Below, piece after piece: positions 1 to 11,559 of a DNA stretch of 64,000 nt; the stretch's first letter is position 1; the number at the start of each line of letters is the position of its first letter. The notes under the pieces are model-generated. The model did no database searches. It saw nothing but the letters and a program-made list of their open reading frames with translations, and was not told the origin of the DNA. This DNA comes from Burhinus oedicnemus (taxonomy: Eukaryota > Chordata > Aves > Charadriiformes > Burhinidae). The translations under genes were made by a program, and so were the position numbers. The DNA lies in assembly GCA_008921705.1 (NCBI GenBank), contig VFFE01007013.1, forward strand, positions 328,231 to 392,230. Direction: 5' to 3'.

Positions 1-1249
1 TTTAAACAAAAGCAAAATCCTCATTTTCTACAAGTTGCTGCTTCTAGCCCTCTAAATGGAAGAGGAAGCCCGAGTCTGCACTACTGATCTGAGCCTGGGC
101 TTTTGCTGGACACACCTACTAGGTCTTAATGTGTACTCTGGTCTTATGAGAGGTGGAACTGTAGATCATCAGAAAAATAAGCTGTGGGGTTGAACAGGTG
201 TAAATTAGCTATACAGTTGGACCTATCTCAGTCCTAGCTGGAATCTCTGAAACCATCAATATTTGCACAGATGTTTTGGGCACGGTCAATGAAAATCTAA
301 CCAGATAGGCTGTGATTTTCAACAGGTACCTATCATAGCTGCACCATCAAACCTAACTGGGAAAAATCTGATTCTGAACAGTTCATAATCCCTAAGTCAA
401 TCAGCTTTCCCTCTCCTCACCCCTTACCCTTATCCAAGCTGTGCCTTAAATGGGCTCAAGAGAACCAAAAATAAATACATTTTTGAAGTTTTTCTTCTTT
501 TTCTTCATGCCAGATTGAGAGGAGGGAAAAAGCACCCTCAAATATGAAAGAGCCTTACTGTTTCTTATACATCTGTAGCTTACTAAGGAGACTATCATAA
601 CTGAAGACACTCTGACCAAGTAATTCCAGGGTTCCTCTGGTAGGGCATGAGTAGCCCATGGTATCAGAGGCTGACAGGATGCCAGGAATCACCAGCAAAC
701 CAGCAGCAAGAGTAGTAGCCAGCATAGTGTGAAGTGTGTTACTTGGTGCAAACGCTCCTGGAGGACTGAGAAATTGCCTAAGAAGTCTAAGTCATTTGAA
801 GAGATTGTGGCATGTTAGAACCCACAAAAAAATATTTCTCCAATGCATTATTTATTGCTTTTCTGTATTTATATAATATCCAGCTTCCTGAGAGTAATTT
901 GTTTTGGATTGTGTAACACTGGGCAGAACATCAAACGTATGTTAATCAGTGGTAATAAAACACTAAGTTTTATGGTCACTGAGGTATTAAATATTGCTTA
1001 TAAATTATAGGGCTAGCATTTTAAATGAGCTGTAGTTTGGTGAAGAGCAGTAACATCATGTCTGAAAGCATTAATTGCCATTGCCCGACTTCCTAATTAT
1101 CAACAGTTTCAAATATATTTTTAAACTAATATATCACTCTCTGTTATGCACGCAATGAAATACAGCTGCATTTGAAAAGCTTCAATAGTGCTAAGTACTT
1201 TACCCCTTCAAAGAGCTCTGTGGACATGAAAACAGTACCTCTGTGAAAC
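1..1249. other. unique non-coding DNA
   Basis: I see no gene or recognisable repeat here. No open frame of 60 codons or more begins in it. The part from about 830 to 1140 is markedly AT-rich and contains homeodomain-type cores such as CCTAATTATC near 1092, which is compatible with a regulatory element but also common by chance in AT-rich DNA. A stretch near 315-345 loosely resembles old sauropsid repeats but is too short to assign. Confidence 0.5.
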
Positions 1250-1353
1250 AGTTAATTATTACTATCCCCATTTATACATAGGGGATGCAGAAGTGCAGAG
1301 AGGTTAAAAGTCTCTACTGAGACCACCCAGCTTGTTAGAGTCAGGGTTTGCAT
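1250..1353 (-). repeat. MIR-like SINE fragment
   Basis: The plus strand reads like the reverse complement of the MIR core and its flank: a run of T/A followed by TATCCCCATTTATACATA, then GCAGAGAGGTTAAAAG, then CACCCAGCTTGTTAGAGTCAGGGTTTG. That order (polymorphic ATTATCCCC block, CAGAGAGGTTAA block, ACACAGCT-like block, then the RGCCAGG-like block) is the MIR order on the minus strand. The copy is heavily diverged, as expected for a SINE fixed before birds arose. It overlaps weak open frames on the minus strand that I regard as chance. Confidence 0.65.
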
Positions 1354-2554
1354 CGATGGGGGATGCATATTCTCCAGTCTCAGAGCACAGGGAATAGGCA
1401 GCGCTCCTTTTCCACAGACGCAGCCTGACTGTGCAGCGACAGCAATCCAGTCATAGCAGTGGCATCCCGTTCCCACATTGTGTTTCTTCTTCCTGTGGAC
1501 TGGCAGGGACTGGAAGAAGCAAGAGGCACTAATCTTCTCCTGGGGTAACTCATAGAGAGGGAAACTGTGCTGTATATGACAGGCTCTCCTGCTTTCCACG
1601 CACTAGGACACATTTTAAAAGCGACATTTTTGTGGAACTGCTGTCCTATCCGTTCACCGTGGGATTGCATCGTCCCAACCTCCAGGGCAAGTCATGCCCG
1701 TCACTTGCAACGACGTTGCTGGTGCAGCACACAAGGGCTCACGCGAACACCACAGTGCTTCCCGGCACACTGGTATAAGCATACAGCCCAGATGGATCGG
1801 TTCTGCTGCAGGCTTTTCGTAACTGAGGAGCGAGCCCACGCCGTGAGTCGTGCTGGCAGGTGCGCTGCTAGCGCAGTGGTCCAGGTGCTCTGGAATGGGA
1901 CTTTTACAGGGGTCATAAGACATTATTACCCTGAAACCAGGTAACAGCCTCAACTAGCGGGATGGTCCTTACTGAGAATTGCACGAGCGTCAGGTTTCAA
2001 AGCAAGGGGCTTCAGGAAAGCAAGAGCCGGGGAAGCCTGCCACATCCCTTCAGAAAATGGGGCTTACCCTCACCTGCAGAGGACTGCTAGCCAAAAGGAC
2101 CGCAGACAGTAGGTTTGAGGAGCCTGGCAGCACTCAAGGATGAACACTGTTTGGCCTCTGCCTTCCATTCACCTTGTTTCAGCCCAGCTCCCACACAGTA
2201 TGAAAAATACGAGCCACCTTTTTTCTATTACTGTCCATTAAATCCTCCCCCAAGCACAGCCCCGACAAACAAGCCTGGTGCTGAAGGGCCCTCATCGGCA
2301 CCCACACCGCAGGCCTGCGGGGCACTTTCAGACAGCTCCAGGCGCTTTGCTGCTGCTCACCAGACCGTACATTTTGGGGCAAGACGGAACAGGAACAGCC
2401 AGCCCTGACTCACCTGTAGGCCACAGGGGCTACAACCAAACCCGCAACGTGACAGCAAGTCTGCAGGTGGGGAGTGACTCAGGGAACCCATGAGGGGCTG
2501 TGGCTCCTTCAGCATGGCCACCTCTGGGTTTGGGGGTGGGAGGACAGCTCATGC
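1354..2554. other. GC-rising non-coding stretch, moderately CpG-rich
   Basis: There is no recognisable gene. CpG dinucleotides become frequent from about 1400, with many between 1620 and 1995, and the stretch runs into the CpG-enriched block that follows. Overlapping short open frames occur on both strands at 1252-1953 and 2115-2493. They shadow one another, have no recognisable domain and are typical of GC-rich non-coding DNA. A minus-strand splice-donor match (CAG followed by GTGAGT) has its exon end at 2414, and a weaker one (CAG, GTGAGG) at 2074. Confidence 0.4.
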
Positions 2555-3130
2555 TTGCCAGCGCAGGCCCCCCCCGGGAGCCACAGGACGGGCTGGCTCT
2601 GCCAAGCTGCCTGCTGCACCCCTTCTGGCTGCTCTGCCGGCTCCAGCAGCTCTGCTACCTCCCTCCAAAACATGGAGGGGCACGCAGCCCGGCGGGGCAC
2701 CCGGGTAGCTCCCTGCTTAGCACAGAGGGGCAGAGCAAGCCCTCACCTCACCCGGGGCTGGGTGCTGGGTGCCGGCAGGGTGTAGGAGGCGACCGGCCCT
2801 GGCAGAAAACCTTCTCCTGCTGATGTGTCAGGGCAATGAAAAGGCTGAACGGCCAGCCTGTGCTGCAGGGTTTCCGATGAGGCACGCAGAGCATAAGGAC
2901 ACGCTACTTGGCAGCGGAAGGCTGCTCCCTCTGCTTTGCGGGCTCTTTGCTGGCTGCCTTGTGCCTCCTGACGCAGGCACTCTGCGTGTGGCACGGCCCA
3001 GACCGCCGAGGGGGCGCCGAGGGGGTCCGCTGGCCCCAGCGTCCCCTCCCTGGCACTGCCATTAATAACAGCACTCCCGCTGCTCCCGAGCGGGCGCCGG
3101 TGCCATCCCCGGGTGACCTGTCAGGGAGTC
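2555..3130. promoter_or_regulatory. CpG-enriched block, possible small CpG island
   Basis: I counted about 33 CpG in roughly 570 bases, with G+C near two thirds in most lines. I put the observed/expected CpG ratio at roughly 0.5 to 0.6, which is borderline for a formal CpG island but far above the rest of the window. The densest part is 2990-3115, with about 13 CpG. Islands like this usually mark promoters. If so, the direction is unclear: the near-perfect donor at 2414 suggests minus-strand transcription. No TATA box stands out. Open frames inside are overlapping and unrecognised. Confidence 0.4.
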
Positions 3131-5450
3131 TGGCCTGAGGGATGCAGCAAGAGGACGCAGCTGAAAAAGGCATCTCTACTCCAACGAGGCAGTGGGTTTG
3201 CTGCCAAAAAAAGAAAATTATTTAATTTCTCAGGACAAAAGGGAGCTGAAAATTGGGATGGGAAGAAAGACAGAAAAGAAATAATGCAAATCAAAGCCCA
3301 TTCAGACATTTCACAATCGTATAGTAAGAAAGCATAAAGAGCATTCACAAACACGCAGGCACAGCCATTGGACGTGTCTCAGCCTCAAAATCAGAGATGA
3401 CACCAAAATGGCATTTAAGGAAGAAACATTTATCAAATGAGGAGTTATGTGGAAACTGCTGTGAGGGAAGATCCCTAACCTTCCTTCAGAAAATATATGT
3501 GAGCTCCTAAGATGTTTCCAATTTTTTCCTGGTCTTGTCTCCTGTTCCTTGCACAGTGTTATTAAAGAAAATACAGCCTAGTACTTTGGTTTGTAGTAGT
3601 CTGAGCACTCCTGACGCTAATGATCAATGGGGCCATGTGTTGAAAGATTAGATTTTTGCTTTTAAAACCCATTTAAAGTTACAACAAAGTTACAGTCCAT
3701 CATGCCCCATATTTCCCTGATCTTTTAACCGCTGATGACTCTGTTAAAACCCTGGCAACCCACTTGGAAAAGCCATGCAGGTGTTTCTTGCAAAGTCCTG
3801 CTTGAATTTCTTGTGCACTCAGGGCAGTGGACAGGATACGGCCTCAGGTTGTAGTAACTGGGCTTGGATTTATAATAACAACGAATTTGAATGCTTTCCC
3901 AGAAGGCTGCAGCCCCAGCTGCACTGTGCAGCCAGACAGTGCTAGAGCACATCTGGTCGCAAACAACTTAAAGCAAATCATGAGCAATGCTTTGCTATCC
4001 ATATAGCCTGCCAGCAGGGGCAAGACCTAAAGTCTTTGGGTAGCTTCTTCTGTCTGGTGGTCTGCTGCTTGCTCACTTGTGGCTGGATCTGCCGCTACTG
4101 AACTCAAACAAACTTCAGAGGAACAGGAATGGAGTGTGGTAGAGTAACAAGATAAAGCCCATGAACACTCTGCCTGGATTCCTGCCCACTGCCATATTAA
4201 CGGTGAGCCTAGTCACAGGCCCAGAAACTGCCCTAGCAACCCAAGTGCATTTGATGAGTCCTCACAGGCATGTCTCTCCTTGAATACTAAAATCCCAAAG
4301 ATATGTTTCTCCATTGGCCACCCCAAAACATATATTTATTAAAGCTGATTTTGGAAACTACAAAACACGTCAGTCCTGCTACAGACCAGAACCACTTCCA
4401 CATCAAAGCAACCCAATTTTTTCACCAGATTTATAAAGTCTCAATTCTTATCCCTCCTGAAAACCAAAACACCACAAATATTTACCTTTCTGTCCAACAC
4501 ACCTCGTTTCCTGCTCGAGTATTGCAGGCAACACCACTTCAGTCATGCAGCAAACAGACACAACTTCCTTTTTCTCCCTCCCTCTTGCTCTCCCTTTGGT
4601 CCCTCTGGCTCCAGATTCAAGCACATCCAACCATTCCACTTGCTCTCCTGCTGCCAAAAATGGCACATAAAAATTTTGCTGTTATTCAGTCCGACCTGTT
4701 TCTCCTGAGTGGAATAGAAAGTGCTGAAGGGCCACTGAGGCCAAGGCTTTAGTAGCACTACCATTAGTCACCATTGGTCACCTTGCTTCTGATGTTAACT
4801 GTCATGAAAAAAAGAAGAGACACATAAGTAGTAAAATCATTTTGTCATGCTACTATGCAAGTCTCCTACCAAAAATTGACACTGCTGTTTTATAGGAAGC
4901 TCCATCATCATCCTACATCACTCCCCAGCAGCTGGGGAACTGACACTGGGATTAAAATTTGAACTGTCCCGTAATTCGAAATGTACTTCAAAATGTTCAA
5001 ATCCAGCTCCCTACTATTCTGATCTCAAAAGAAGAGGAGATGGATTTGGACTTCTCATAGCATTTTATTTTGGCTTTGCACAGTTCTTTCATTCGTTTCT
5101 TGAATATGTACCTGGTCCCATTCTGGAAATATTCAAGACGGACTTTCTGTCCATCCATTTTGTTCTCCTCACGGGATTACTGAGTGTCCTCTGCTGGTTC
5201 AAACCCTCCTGAAGAACCACACATGGAACTGCTTGAACCTTTCACTGTATAATCCAAGGAGACATATATCCCTGTATATTTCTATAATAAGCCAGTATTT
5301 CTTGTAGTCTAAAATAAGGCTTGCAACTAGCAAAGATTTAACCAACAATGCTTAAAAGTGTATAAGCATACTGGCATATGGTGGCTATTAGAGATTTAAT
5401 TGGAAGTAATTTGGGAAGGGGAATCCCACATTTGGATTATTTATCACAAG
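3131..5450. other. unique non-coding DNA with one long chance-like frame
   Basis: Nothing recognisable. The longest open frame is plus-strand 4303-4752 (149 codons). Its product is rich in L, S, P, Q and T, has no signal peptide, domain or cysteine pattern that I know, and lies in a CT-rich stretch that naturally lacks stops. I do not call it a gene. Base composition is ordinary apart from a purine-rich patch at about 3170-3330. Confidence 0.5.
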
Positions 5451-5508
5451 ATGGGAGTTGGACTCGATGATCCTTATGGGTCCCTTCCAACTCATGATAT
5501 TCTATGAA
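5451..5508 (+). mobile_element. CR1 3' end fragment (LINE)
   Basis: The segment starting GAGTTGGACTCGATGATCC, then GGGTCCCTTCCAACTC, then ATATTCTATGA is the conserved terminal part of the bird CR1 3' untranslated region, plus orientation, with the terminal octamer-like ATTCTATGA. Only about 58 bases remain, so this is an extreme 5' truncation, which is the usual outcome of CR1 target-primed insertion. It carries no coding sequence. Confidence 0.85.
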
Positions 5509-5820
5509 GTCATAAGAAAAGCAGACTGTCAAATGTAAGAAGAGAAAGTTCGGGGAGTTTCCCAATGATTATTGTTGCGAGGAAACCTTGGTATCCACAT
5601 GTTCAGCTTTTCTGTCCCATTCCCATTTTATCCACAATTCTCAGACAGTGCTACTCCGTGCCATGCCCTAAAGGAGAAAAGTGACAAAAACAGAACTGCA
5701 AAGCATGTAAATGCCTGAATGAAAATACTATAAGGATGAGAAAGCTATATTGGATTAATTTGAGTCTCATTTGAAATGTAGAGAGGTGCAAGGAGGAAAG
5801 AGAAACAGCTTTATCTAAAG
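5509..5820. other. unique non-coding spacer
   Basis: About 300 bases between a CR1 tail and a SINE fossil. I see no open frame, repeat or regulatory motif worth naming. Confidence 0.5.
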
Positions 5821-5950
5821 TATTTATATGATCCCCATTACCGGAGCATCTTAATTCTTTACAATCTCTAACATATTTATGCTAACAGTGCACTTCCGAG
5901 GGAGGGAAGTATTATCTTCTGCATTTTACAGATGAGGAACAGGGATTCAG
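5821..5950 (-). repeat. MIR-family SINE fossil
   Basis: The plus strand shows a worn but ordered set of blocks: TATTTATATGATCCCCATTA, then TTTACAATCTCTAACATATT, then GGGAAGTATTATCT, then GCATTTTACAGATGAGGAAC. The last block is the reverse complement of the MIR segment TTCCTCATCTGTAAAATG. The arrangement matches amniote MIR-type repeats that are common in turtles and rarer in birds. Divergence is high, so the ends are approximate. Confidence 0.6.
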
Positions 5951-5959
5951 ATTCTTAAA

Positions 5960-6017
5960 AAGTATTTAGGAGTCAAACTCTCGCTGATTTCAGCTGAAGT
6001 TGGGTCCTTAAATACTT
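5960..6017. repeat. imperfect hairpin, probable old palindromic repeat
   Basis: Arms 5960-5980 and 5997-6017 are inverted copies matching at about 15 of 21 positions. The outer nine bases (AAGTATTTA) are identical, and the loop is 16 bases. The sequence resembles a class of short palindromic repeats of sauropsid genomes built around TTTAGGMGYCTAA-like arms. It directly abuts the MIR-like fossil, so the two may be one composite or nested insertion. I cannot assign it to a named family. Confidence 0.4.
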
Positions 6018-6022
6018 CTGAG

Positions 6023-6789
6023 AATACAGCCCAAAGCAGCTACCTTATGCACAATTAACCACGGGGTTAGAGACCTAACACCCTCTGAACTCAGCTGCCC
6101 AGAGGCCATGCAGAGCATGAAGTATGAGTCCCTAGGCACACTGCTCCCTACTCAGTTCTGCATTCCCTGTTCCTGCAGCCGATTACTCCTGGAGCTGTGC
6201 TGCTCTTCTTCTCCCTTCCCCCTGTTGAGAAGCATCCTGCTCCCTTCAGACCATGTCATCAGTTTGTCAAGAACATTTGGACCCCAAGGCTCGTCTCTGA
6301 AGTGCTTGCTTTCCCTCTCTGGCTTGCTGGCATTGAGGTAAAGACTCTCCCTACTCGATCACCTAACTGTCTGCCATTAGTAATGAAAGCCATCAAGCAG
6401 AACAAGAATCATCTCAAATCTCAGCTATGCTTTATATAGTCTTCTGTTTGACAGGGAACTGATCATCATTCCCTGAGAATAGTTTTGCCCCTATTAGTTG
6501 ATAACATCATCTTAAGGCAATGAAATTTATGCCCTTGAGAATGTCAAACACTTTACTAAAGTCAAAGTAAGGTGAAATCGTTGTTCCTCTTATAAGGCAT
6601 GTTATCCAGACTTAAGAGGAAATCAGATCAGTTTGACGTGATTTTGAGAGAGGGCGAGAGTAAACCTATGCTGTGCAGCCACTTATGGACCAGAAGAAGA
6701 TAACAGAGGAAGTCTACAGTAATAAGAACGGGAGTCAATGTCTGGGGATCCTAGATAGTCCCTGTCCTCTCCTAGAAATAAAAAAAAAA
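6023..6789. other. unique non-coding DNA upstream of CR1 copy 1
   Basis: Short overlapping plus-strand open frames at 6108-6439 come from a CT-rich patch and are unrecognised. A run of 12 A ends at 6791 and forms the boundary with the CR1 fragment. Confidence 0.45.
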
Positions 6790-7657
6790 AAGTTTCTGAA
6801 GAACACTCAGAGTACCAGAGATGGAAAAGCAGATGAATGCCTGTTGAGAACTACAAGGGCATTGCCAGGGCATGCAGAGATGCAGTTAGAAAAGCAAAAG
6901 CTCAGCTCAAATTGAAACTGGCCAGAGATGTCAAAAACTACAAGAAAGGGTTCTTCAGGCGCATAAACAACAAGCAGAAACAGAAGGAAGATATTGGCCC
7001 ACTGTTAAACAGGACATGTGAATTAGTCATCAACAATGCTGAAAAGGCAGAGGTTCTCAACACTTTCTTCACCTCTGTCTTTACCAGTACTGCTCGGCCC
7101 CAGGCCTTGGGAACAACAATTCAGATTGATGCAAACAGAGACCCACCATCAGTGAAGAAAGAGTTGGTATGCGAACTGTTACAGGAGCTTGACCCCTACA
7201 AATCGATGGGCCCTGATGCTATCCACCCAAGGGTGTTAAGAAAGAGAGCTGGCTGACAACGTTGCAAGGCAGCTCTCCATAATCTTTGAGTGCAGGGGAC
7301 ATCCTAGAAGACTGGAAGAAGGCTAATATCACTCCCATCTACAAGAAGGGCTTAAAGGAGGATCCAGGAAATTATAGGCCTATCAGTCTTACTTCAGTCC
7401 CTGGGAAAATTGTGGAACGAATCCTCCTGGGGGCTATCACAACTCAAGTGAAGCACATGACTGGGAAAAGCCAGCCTGGATTCACCAAGGGCAAATTGTG
7501 CTTGACAAACCTGATCACCTTCTATGACAAAGTAATCTGCTCAGTTGATGAGGGGCAAGCAGTCAACGTTGTCTACCTGGATTTCTCCAAGGCTTTTGAC
7601 ACAATTCACCACAGCCTCCTCCTAGAGAAACTGATGCATTACAGTCTAGACAAGATT
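6790..7657 (+). pseudogene. CR1 ORF2 fragment, reverse transcriptase fingers and start of palm, broken
   Basis: In a live element ORF2 makes the endonuclease/reverse transcriptase that copies CR1 RNA at the target site. Here the reading starts in the linker before the reverse transcriptase (EYQRWKSR, a stop, then ENYKGIARACRDAVRKAKAQ) and continues to LDPYKSMGPDAIHPRVL near 7185-7235. The frame then shifts near 7245 (ELADNVARQLSIIFE is readable in another frame) and again near 7290. It resumes with [33 protein letters not shown], and motif A as [10 protein letters not shown] at 7573-7602, with its first catalytic aspartate present. Motif B (SGVPQGS) and motif C (FADD) are absent because of the deletion near 7657. 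It cannot make an enzyme. Confidence 0.9.
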
Positions 7658-7768
7658 CAGCTGGACAGGGTGCTGGGCCATCTTGTCTTGACTGTGCTTT
7701 TGCCAAGAAAGGTTGGACCAAATGATCCTTGAGGTCTCTTCCAACCTGGTATTCTATGATTCTATGAA
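6790..7768 (+). mobile_element. CR1 copy 1 (LINE), 5'-truncated, about 1 kb deleted inside
   Basis: This plus-strand CR1 fragment holds part of ORF2 (to about 7657) joined directly to a 3' untranslated tail at about 7658-7768. The tail includes GGTTGGACCAAATGATCCTT and ends in ATTCTATGATTCTATGA. By comparison with CR1 copy 2 in this window, the sequence missing at the junction is about 1 kb of ORF2, covering the rest of the palm, the thumb and the C-terminal region. The tail differs from those of copies 2 and 3 (ACCAAATGATCC against ACTAGATGATCTC), so it belongs to another CR1 subfamily and an independent insertion wave. Confidence 0.9.
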
Positions 7769-10700
7769 CATTCATGTTGCTTTTTTCTCCCATAATTTGC
7801 TGAGCAATGGCCAAATGTGTATAGTTTCTCTTGTAATTCAGCCACATACAAATAATTTATTTTTCCCGATCCAGCTAATGCCTTTCAGGATTGCTAAGTA
7901 AGGCTTTGCTATTCTCCATACAGTGTTTACAATAACTTAATGAAAGAGATCCTGTGAAACTACTGTCATCTGGGAGCAAACTCACTCAAGTATAGATGCA
8001 CCAATGTCACTAAAATTACTCTTAAGAGAAGATCGGTAATCTGATCGGTAATCTGCCTACTAAGTTACTCTGTCTTGCTTCAGTATGTGCCGTTCCATTC
8101 AGTCTTCGGCATGCTCAATGTACATAGTGCAGATGTGCTTGTGGAAATTAAATCTTTCCATTTTCAGTTCATTAGACCTATGCAAACTGTTTTCTGCTTT
8201 GGTCTTAGATTTTTGCTTTCCTCCACTGTTTCTGATCGCTGTCACACAGACTGCAGTAGCAAAACTGTCAGCAGTTCATAAGGGGGCCAAATCCCTTCAG
8301 ATGTTGCGTAAATGTTTCAGAGCTGTTTTCAGATTTACTTCCTTTCTTGTTTCCTTGCAGATATCCCTTTGATGCCACTGAGTAGATTTGGACATCAGAT
8401 ATATGATCAGCATGTGGGACAATTTCCCTACAAACTGGCCACATTCACAGTCATGACTAGTCTGTTGGATCTCCAGAGATCAAAATAAACTGCATCCAAA
8501 GTCTGTATTGTTTTTCTACACCCTAGACTGTTACAGCAAAGTAGTCTTGGAGCCAAACTTCCTTAGAGTTGACAGGACACCAGACAAGTCATCTGGGCAC
8601 CAGACTGGCTACAACTCCAGTAGCTGGAGATGAAGAAGACAAATCTTTTTAATTTATCGTAGGAGAGATTAAAAGGTGCTGATCAAAGTGTAACCACTAT
8701 CATCATTGTCTGGACTACTATGAATATTTCAGTTAAGCTGCCACTCACGGGCACCTGAATAGAACTCCTTTTTTTCCCTCTGTCTGAATATGCCTGCTCT
8801 ATGCAATACACAAAAAGCAGAACTTGTACGAGGCCATGGGGTCTTTTGGTTTATTTTGTGTTTCAATTTTTTTGTAAGAATACTAATTCAGAGAGTGGAG
8901 AGTTACAGTCTGGGTTTCTTACAGTCAATGCACAGGGGCTTCCTCTTTGCTCTGTGCACTTTTTGGTCCATGCTCCTGCTTGGCAGGCAGGAGGGACTGG
9001 GAAGTGCTCTGCTTTCAGGGCAGTGAGGAGGCTTGGCTCACTCAAAGAGAAACCGCTACAGTCTGGGCTGGGACACATCCTACAGGAGGGCCTCACTGCC
9101 TACAAGGAGGAAAGGGAGGGGAAACCCTTTAATCACCCAAGCAAGAAATAGCAAGGTCTACCGGGAATGGGATATCACATCTTTACTGATCGTAGCCATT
9201 TTCCTTTAGTGATGTGAACACACATATGGCAAACACCATAAAGTATAGAGGAGAGACTGGAACAACAGAATGCTGTCTGAGCTACAGATAGGTGCAGTTC
9301 ATGTAGGAGACAGTAGGCTCAAGCCTGCAGTCCCTGATAGGACTCCAATGGGACCACACAGTCAGGTGCAAGGAAGGCAAATGTTCAGGAAACTTTCTTT
9401 ATACCAGACATAAAACGGAGAAGCAGATATAGCCAAGATTTAGGTATGAAGGCTTGACCCTTCTGTAATCCTCTATACTCTCATAGTTATTTCCAGCTCT
9501 TCAAGTTATTGCGCATCAAGAAGAAAGCAGGTGCGACAGTACAACAGCCAAAGCCACAACTAGAACAAAGCCTCAAAGAGGGAAGAGTTGGATCAGCATC
9601 TTAATGACAAGTTGCTTAGAAAGGGCAAATATTTAAGCCTCCTCATTTTGAAACTAGTTTCTCTTGGTTTGTTTGAAACATTTTACTAGTTTGAGAGATT
9701 CCTCAATTTCTAGGTTGAGAGGTTAGTAAGACTTTGCTCCAGCTTTCTTTTTTTATAATACAGGAGTGTGATATGAGAAACTGAGCACAAATGTTCTATA
9801 ATTAAGACAGGGAGCCTCCTGAAACTAGTCAGGTTTCAAAAGCAAATATATGTTTAAGCACAATCACAGTATTTCAGGAAAATTTTAAAAGCTTTAATCA
9901 GAAGGAAAGGGTAAAGGCACTTTTATTTCAGGCATAGTTCAAGCATCATCCATCTTCCTTCCCTTCCATAAAGTCAAACATTCTCAAGTTACAAGTTTTG
10001 AAAGATTTTTCCAAGACTCCATTTTCCTTGGAGCTTAATGATGTCTTTAATCAAGACTTCCTCCTGGAACTCTACAGCTTATTCTACAGTCTTTATAATC
10101 AGCGTTATTTCTAGCTGTTCACTTTTCCAGCCTCAGTAGTAGAAAGCAAGAGTTATTTTCAAATTTATGAATGTATCAAAAATATTATTTGTTATTCGTC
10201 TTTTCATGCTAACTCAGATAAATGTTCCTAGTAAACACTGTAACCAAAGTTCAGCTACTAAGACTCTTTCTAGGAGGAATGCTCTTCCAGTCCCTTTGCT
10301 GTACAGATTTGTGGACGGGTTATTTCAGAAGGGAAAAAGAATTAACTCCTGAACCAGCTCCAGGTTGAAACTTAATGACAGCTCTCTGGGAAATAGCAGT
10401 CAAAAAACTCAAGGTTCCAAATAAATCTGAAAATGTATATACATCCTACACACATTTGTTTAAGGGTAAATAAAATGGAATTGGTATAGACCCCAGAAAA
10501 GGGAGCAAGAAATAGATACTTTGAGTGCCCAGTAGAAGTATTTGAGATGCTGTGAAACTCATCCTAAGTTAATAAATCAGAAGAGTTTCTACAGTAAAGA
10601 GGCAGGTAAATTTAATCATGACAAATACAGCAAAATAAAAATAACCTACAAGTGATGCTGAATACCAAAAATGAACGGTGAGAGTGTTTGAAGCTAGCTA

Positions 10701-11559
10701 TGGTGAGGACAAGAGGTGGCCTCCTATGCTGCAGCCCCTGCCCCTGCCCTGAGCAGGCTGTCCTGTTGCAGGTCTGCATCTCAGAGGGACTGGAGTGAAA
10801 CACCCTCCTGCCTTGTACCTGCTGCTCCATCCTGCCTGGGCTGCAGCCACAGTTTTCAGAGGTAGACAAGCCCTCATTAACCCTTTCCAGGCTGCTGATG
10901 CACTTTTGAATAAACCTATTATGAGCAGAGAAAATTGTATTTGTTTCCTGGACTTACTGTTAAATACTGTTAGCAAATTTGGTAATGTCTCAAGGATATT
11001 AAAACAATAACTGATTGGAGACATGATAGACAGCAATTCCCTACCGTGCCTTCCCTCTTCAGGAATCATCAGCTGCTGGCAGTATTAATTCACTTGCTAA
11101 TGTAGAAAAGACAACGTAAAGCCTTTCAAACAGATTTTTGAGCAAAAGTGTGCAGAGCACAGAAGGTATTTATGGAAATTACAGTTTGGGGTGAATTTAG
11201 AGGAAAATCAGTGTGCAGCCCCCACCACCAGCAGCTGTACACGGTCAGGCTGATAGACAAATTAGCAAACTGGGGAGACTGTGTTTCCTAGAAGGAGAGT
11301 GTAGTGTCTTTCTCCTCTTCCGACAGCAAGAAAAGCTGAAAAGAGTTCACTGCTCTTGTCTGGATGTATCCGTGCACTGTTACTTTTTTGTGTTACAACA
11401 AGAATATGTTACTCAAATATGAAGGAACACACCAAAATAATTGACAGATAACAAAGGGCAAGGAAGAACAAAACATACAAAGACATTTAGAAGAACAGTG
11501 TTCGTTTTCTATCCTGAATGTTGCTTGTATCAAATCACAGGAGATTTCAGAAAGAGATC
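7769..11559. other. unique non-coding DNA
   Basis: No recognisable gene. Overlapping short open frames occur on the plus strand at 8075-8372 and 8790-9151 and on the minus strand at 10612-11069. None shows a known domain, and several are mutual shadows. A perfect 12-base tandem duplication (GATCGGTAATCT twice) sits at 8031-8054. The rest is mixed-composition, mildly AT-rich DNA without recognisable repeats. Confidence 0.45.
8031..8054. repeat. 12-base tandem duplication
   Basis: GATCGGTAATCT occurs twice head to tail with no mismatch. Two copies only, so it is probably a small replication-slippage duplication rather than a regulatory array. Confidence 0.8.

Noticed and set aside
2908..3138. 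Apparent signal peptide in a plus-strand frame of the CpG-rich block
   Set aside because: The frame starts at TTG, not ATG, and no in-frame upstream ATG with good context exists. The hydrophobic run is likely a GC-rich coincidence.
4303..4752. 149-codon plus-strand open frame
   Set aside because: It lies in CT-rich sequence that lacks stops by composition, with no recognisable protein features.
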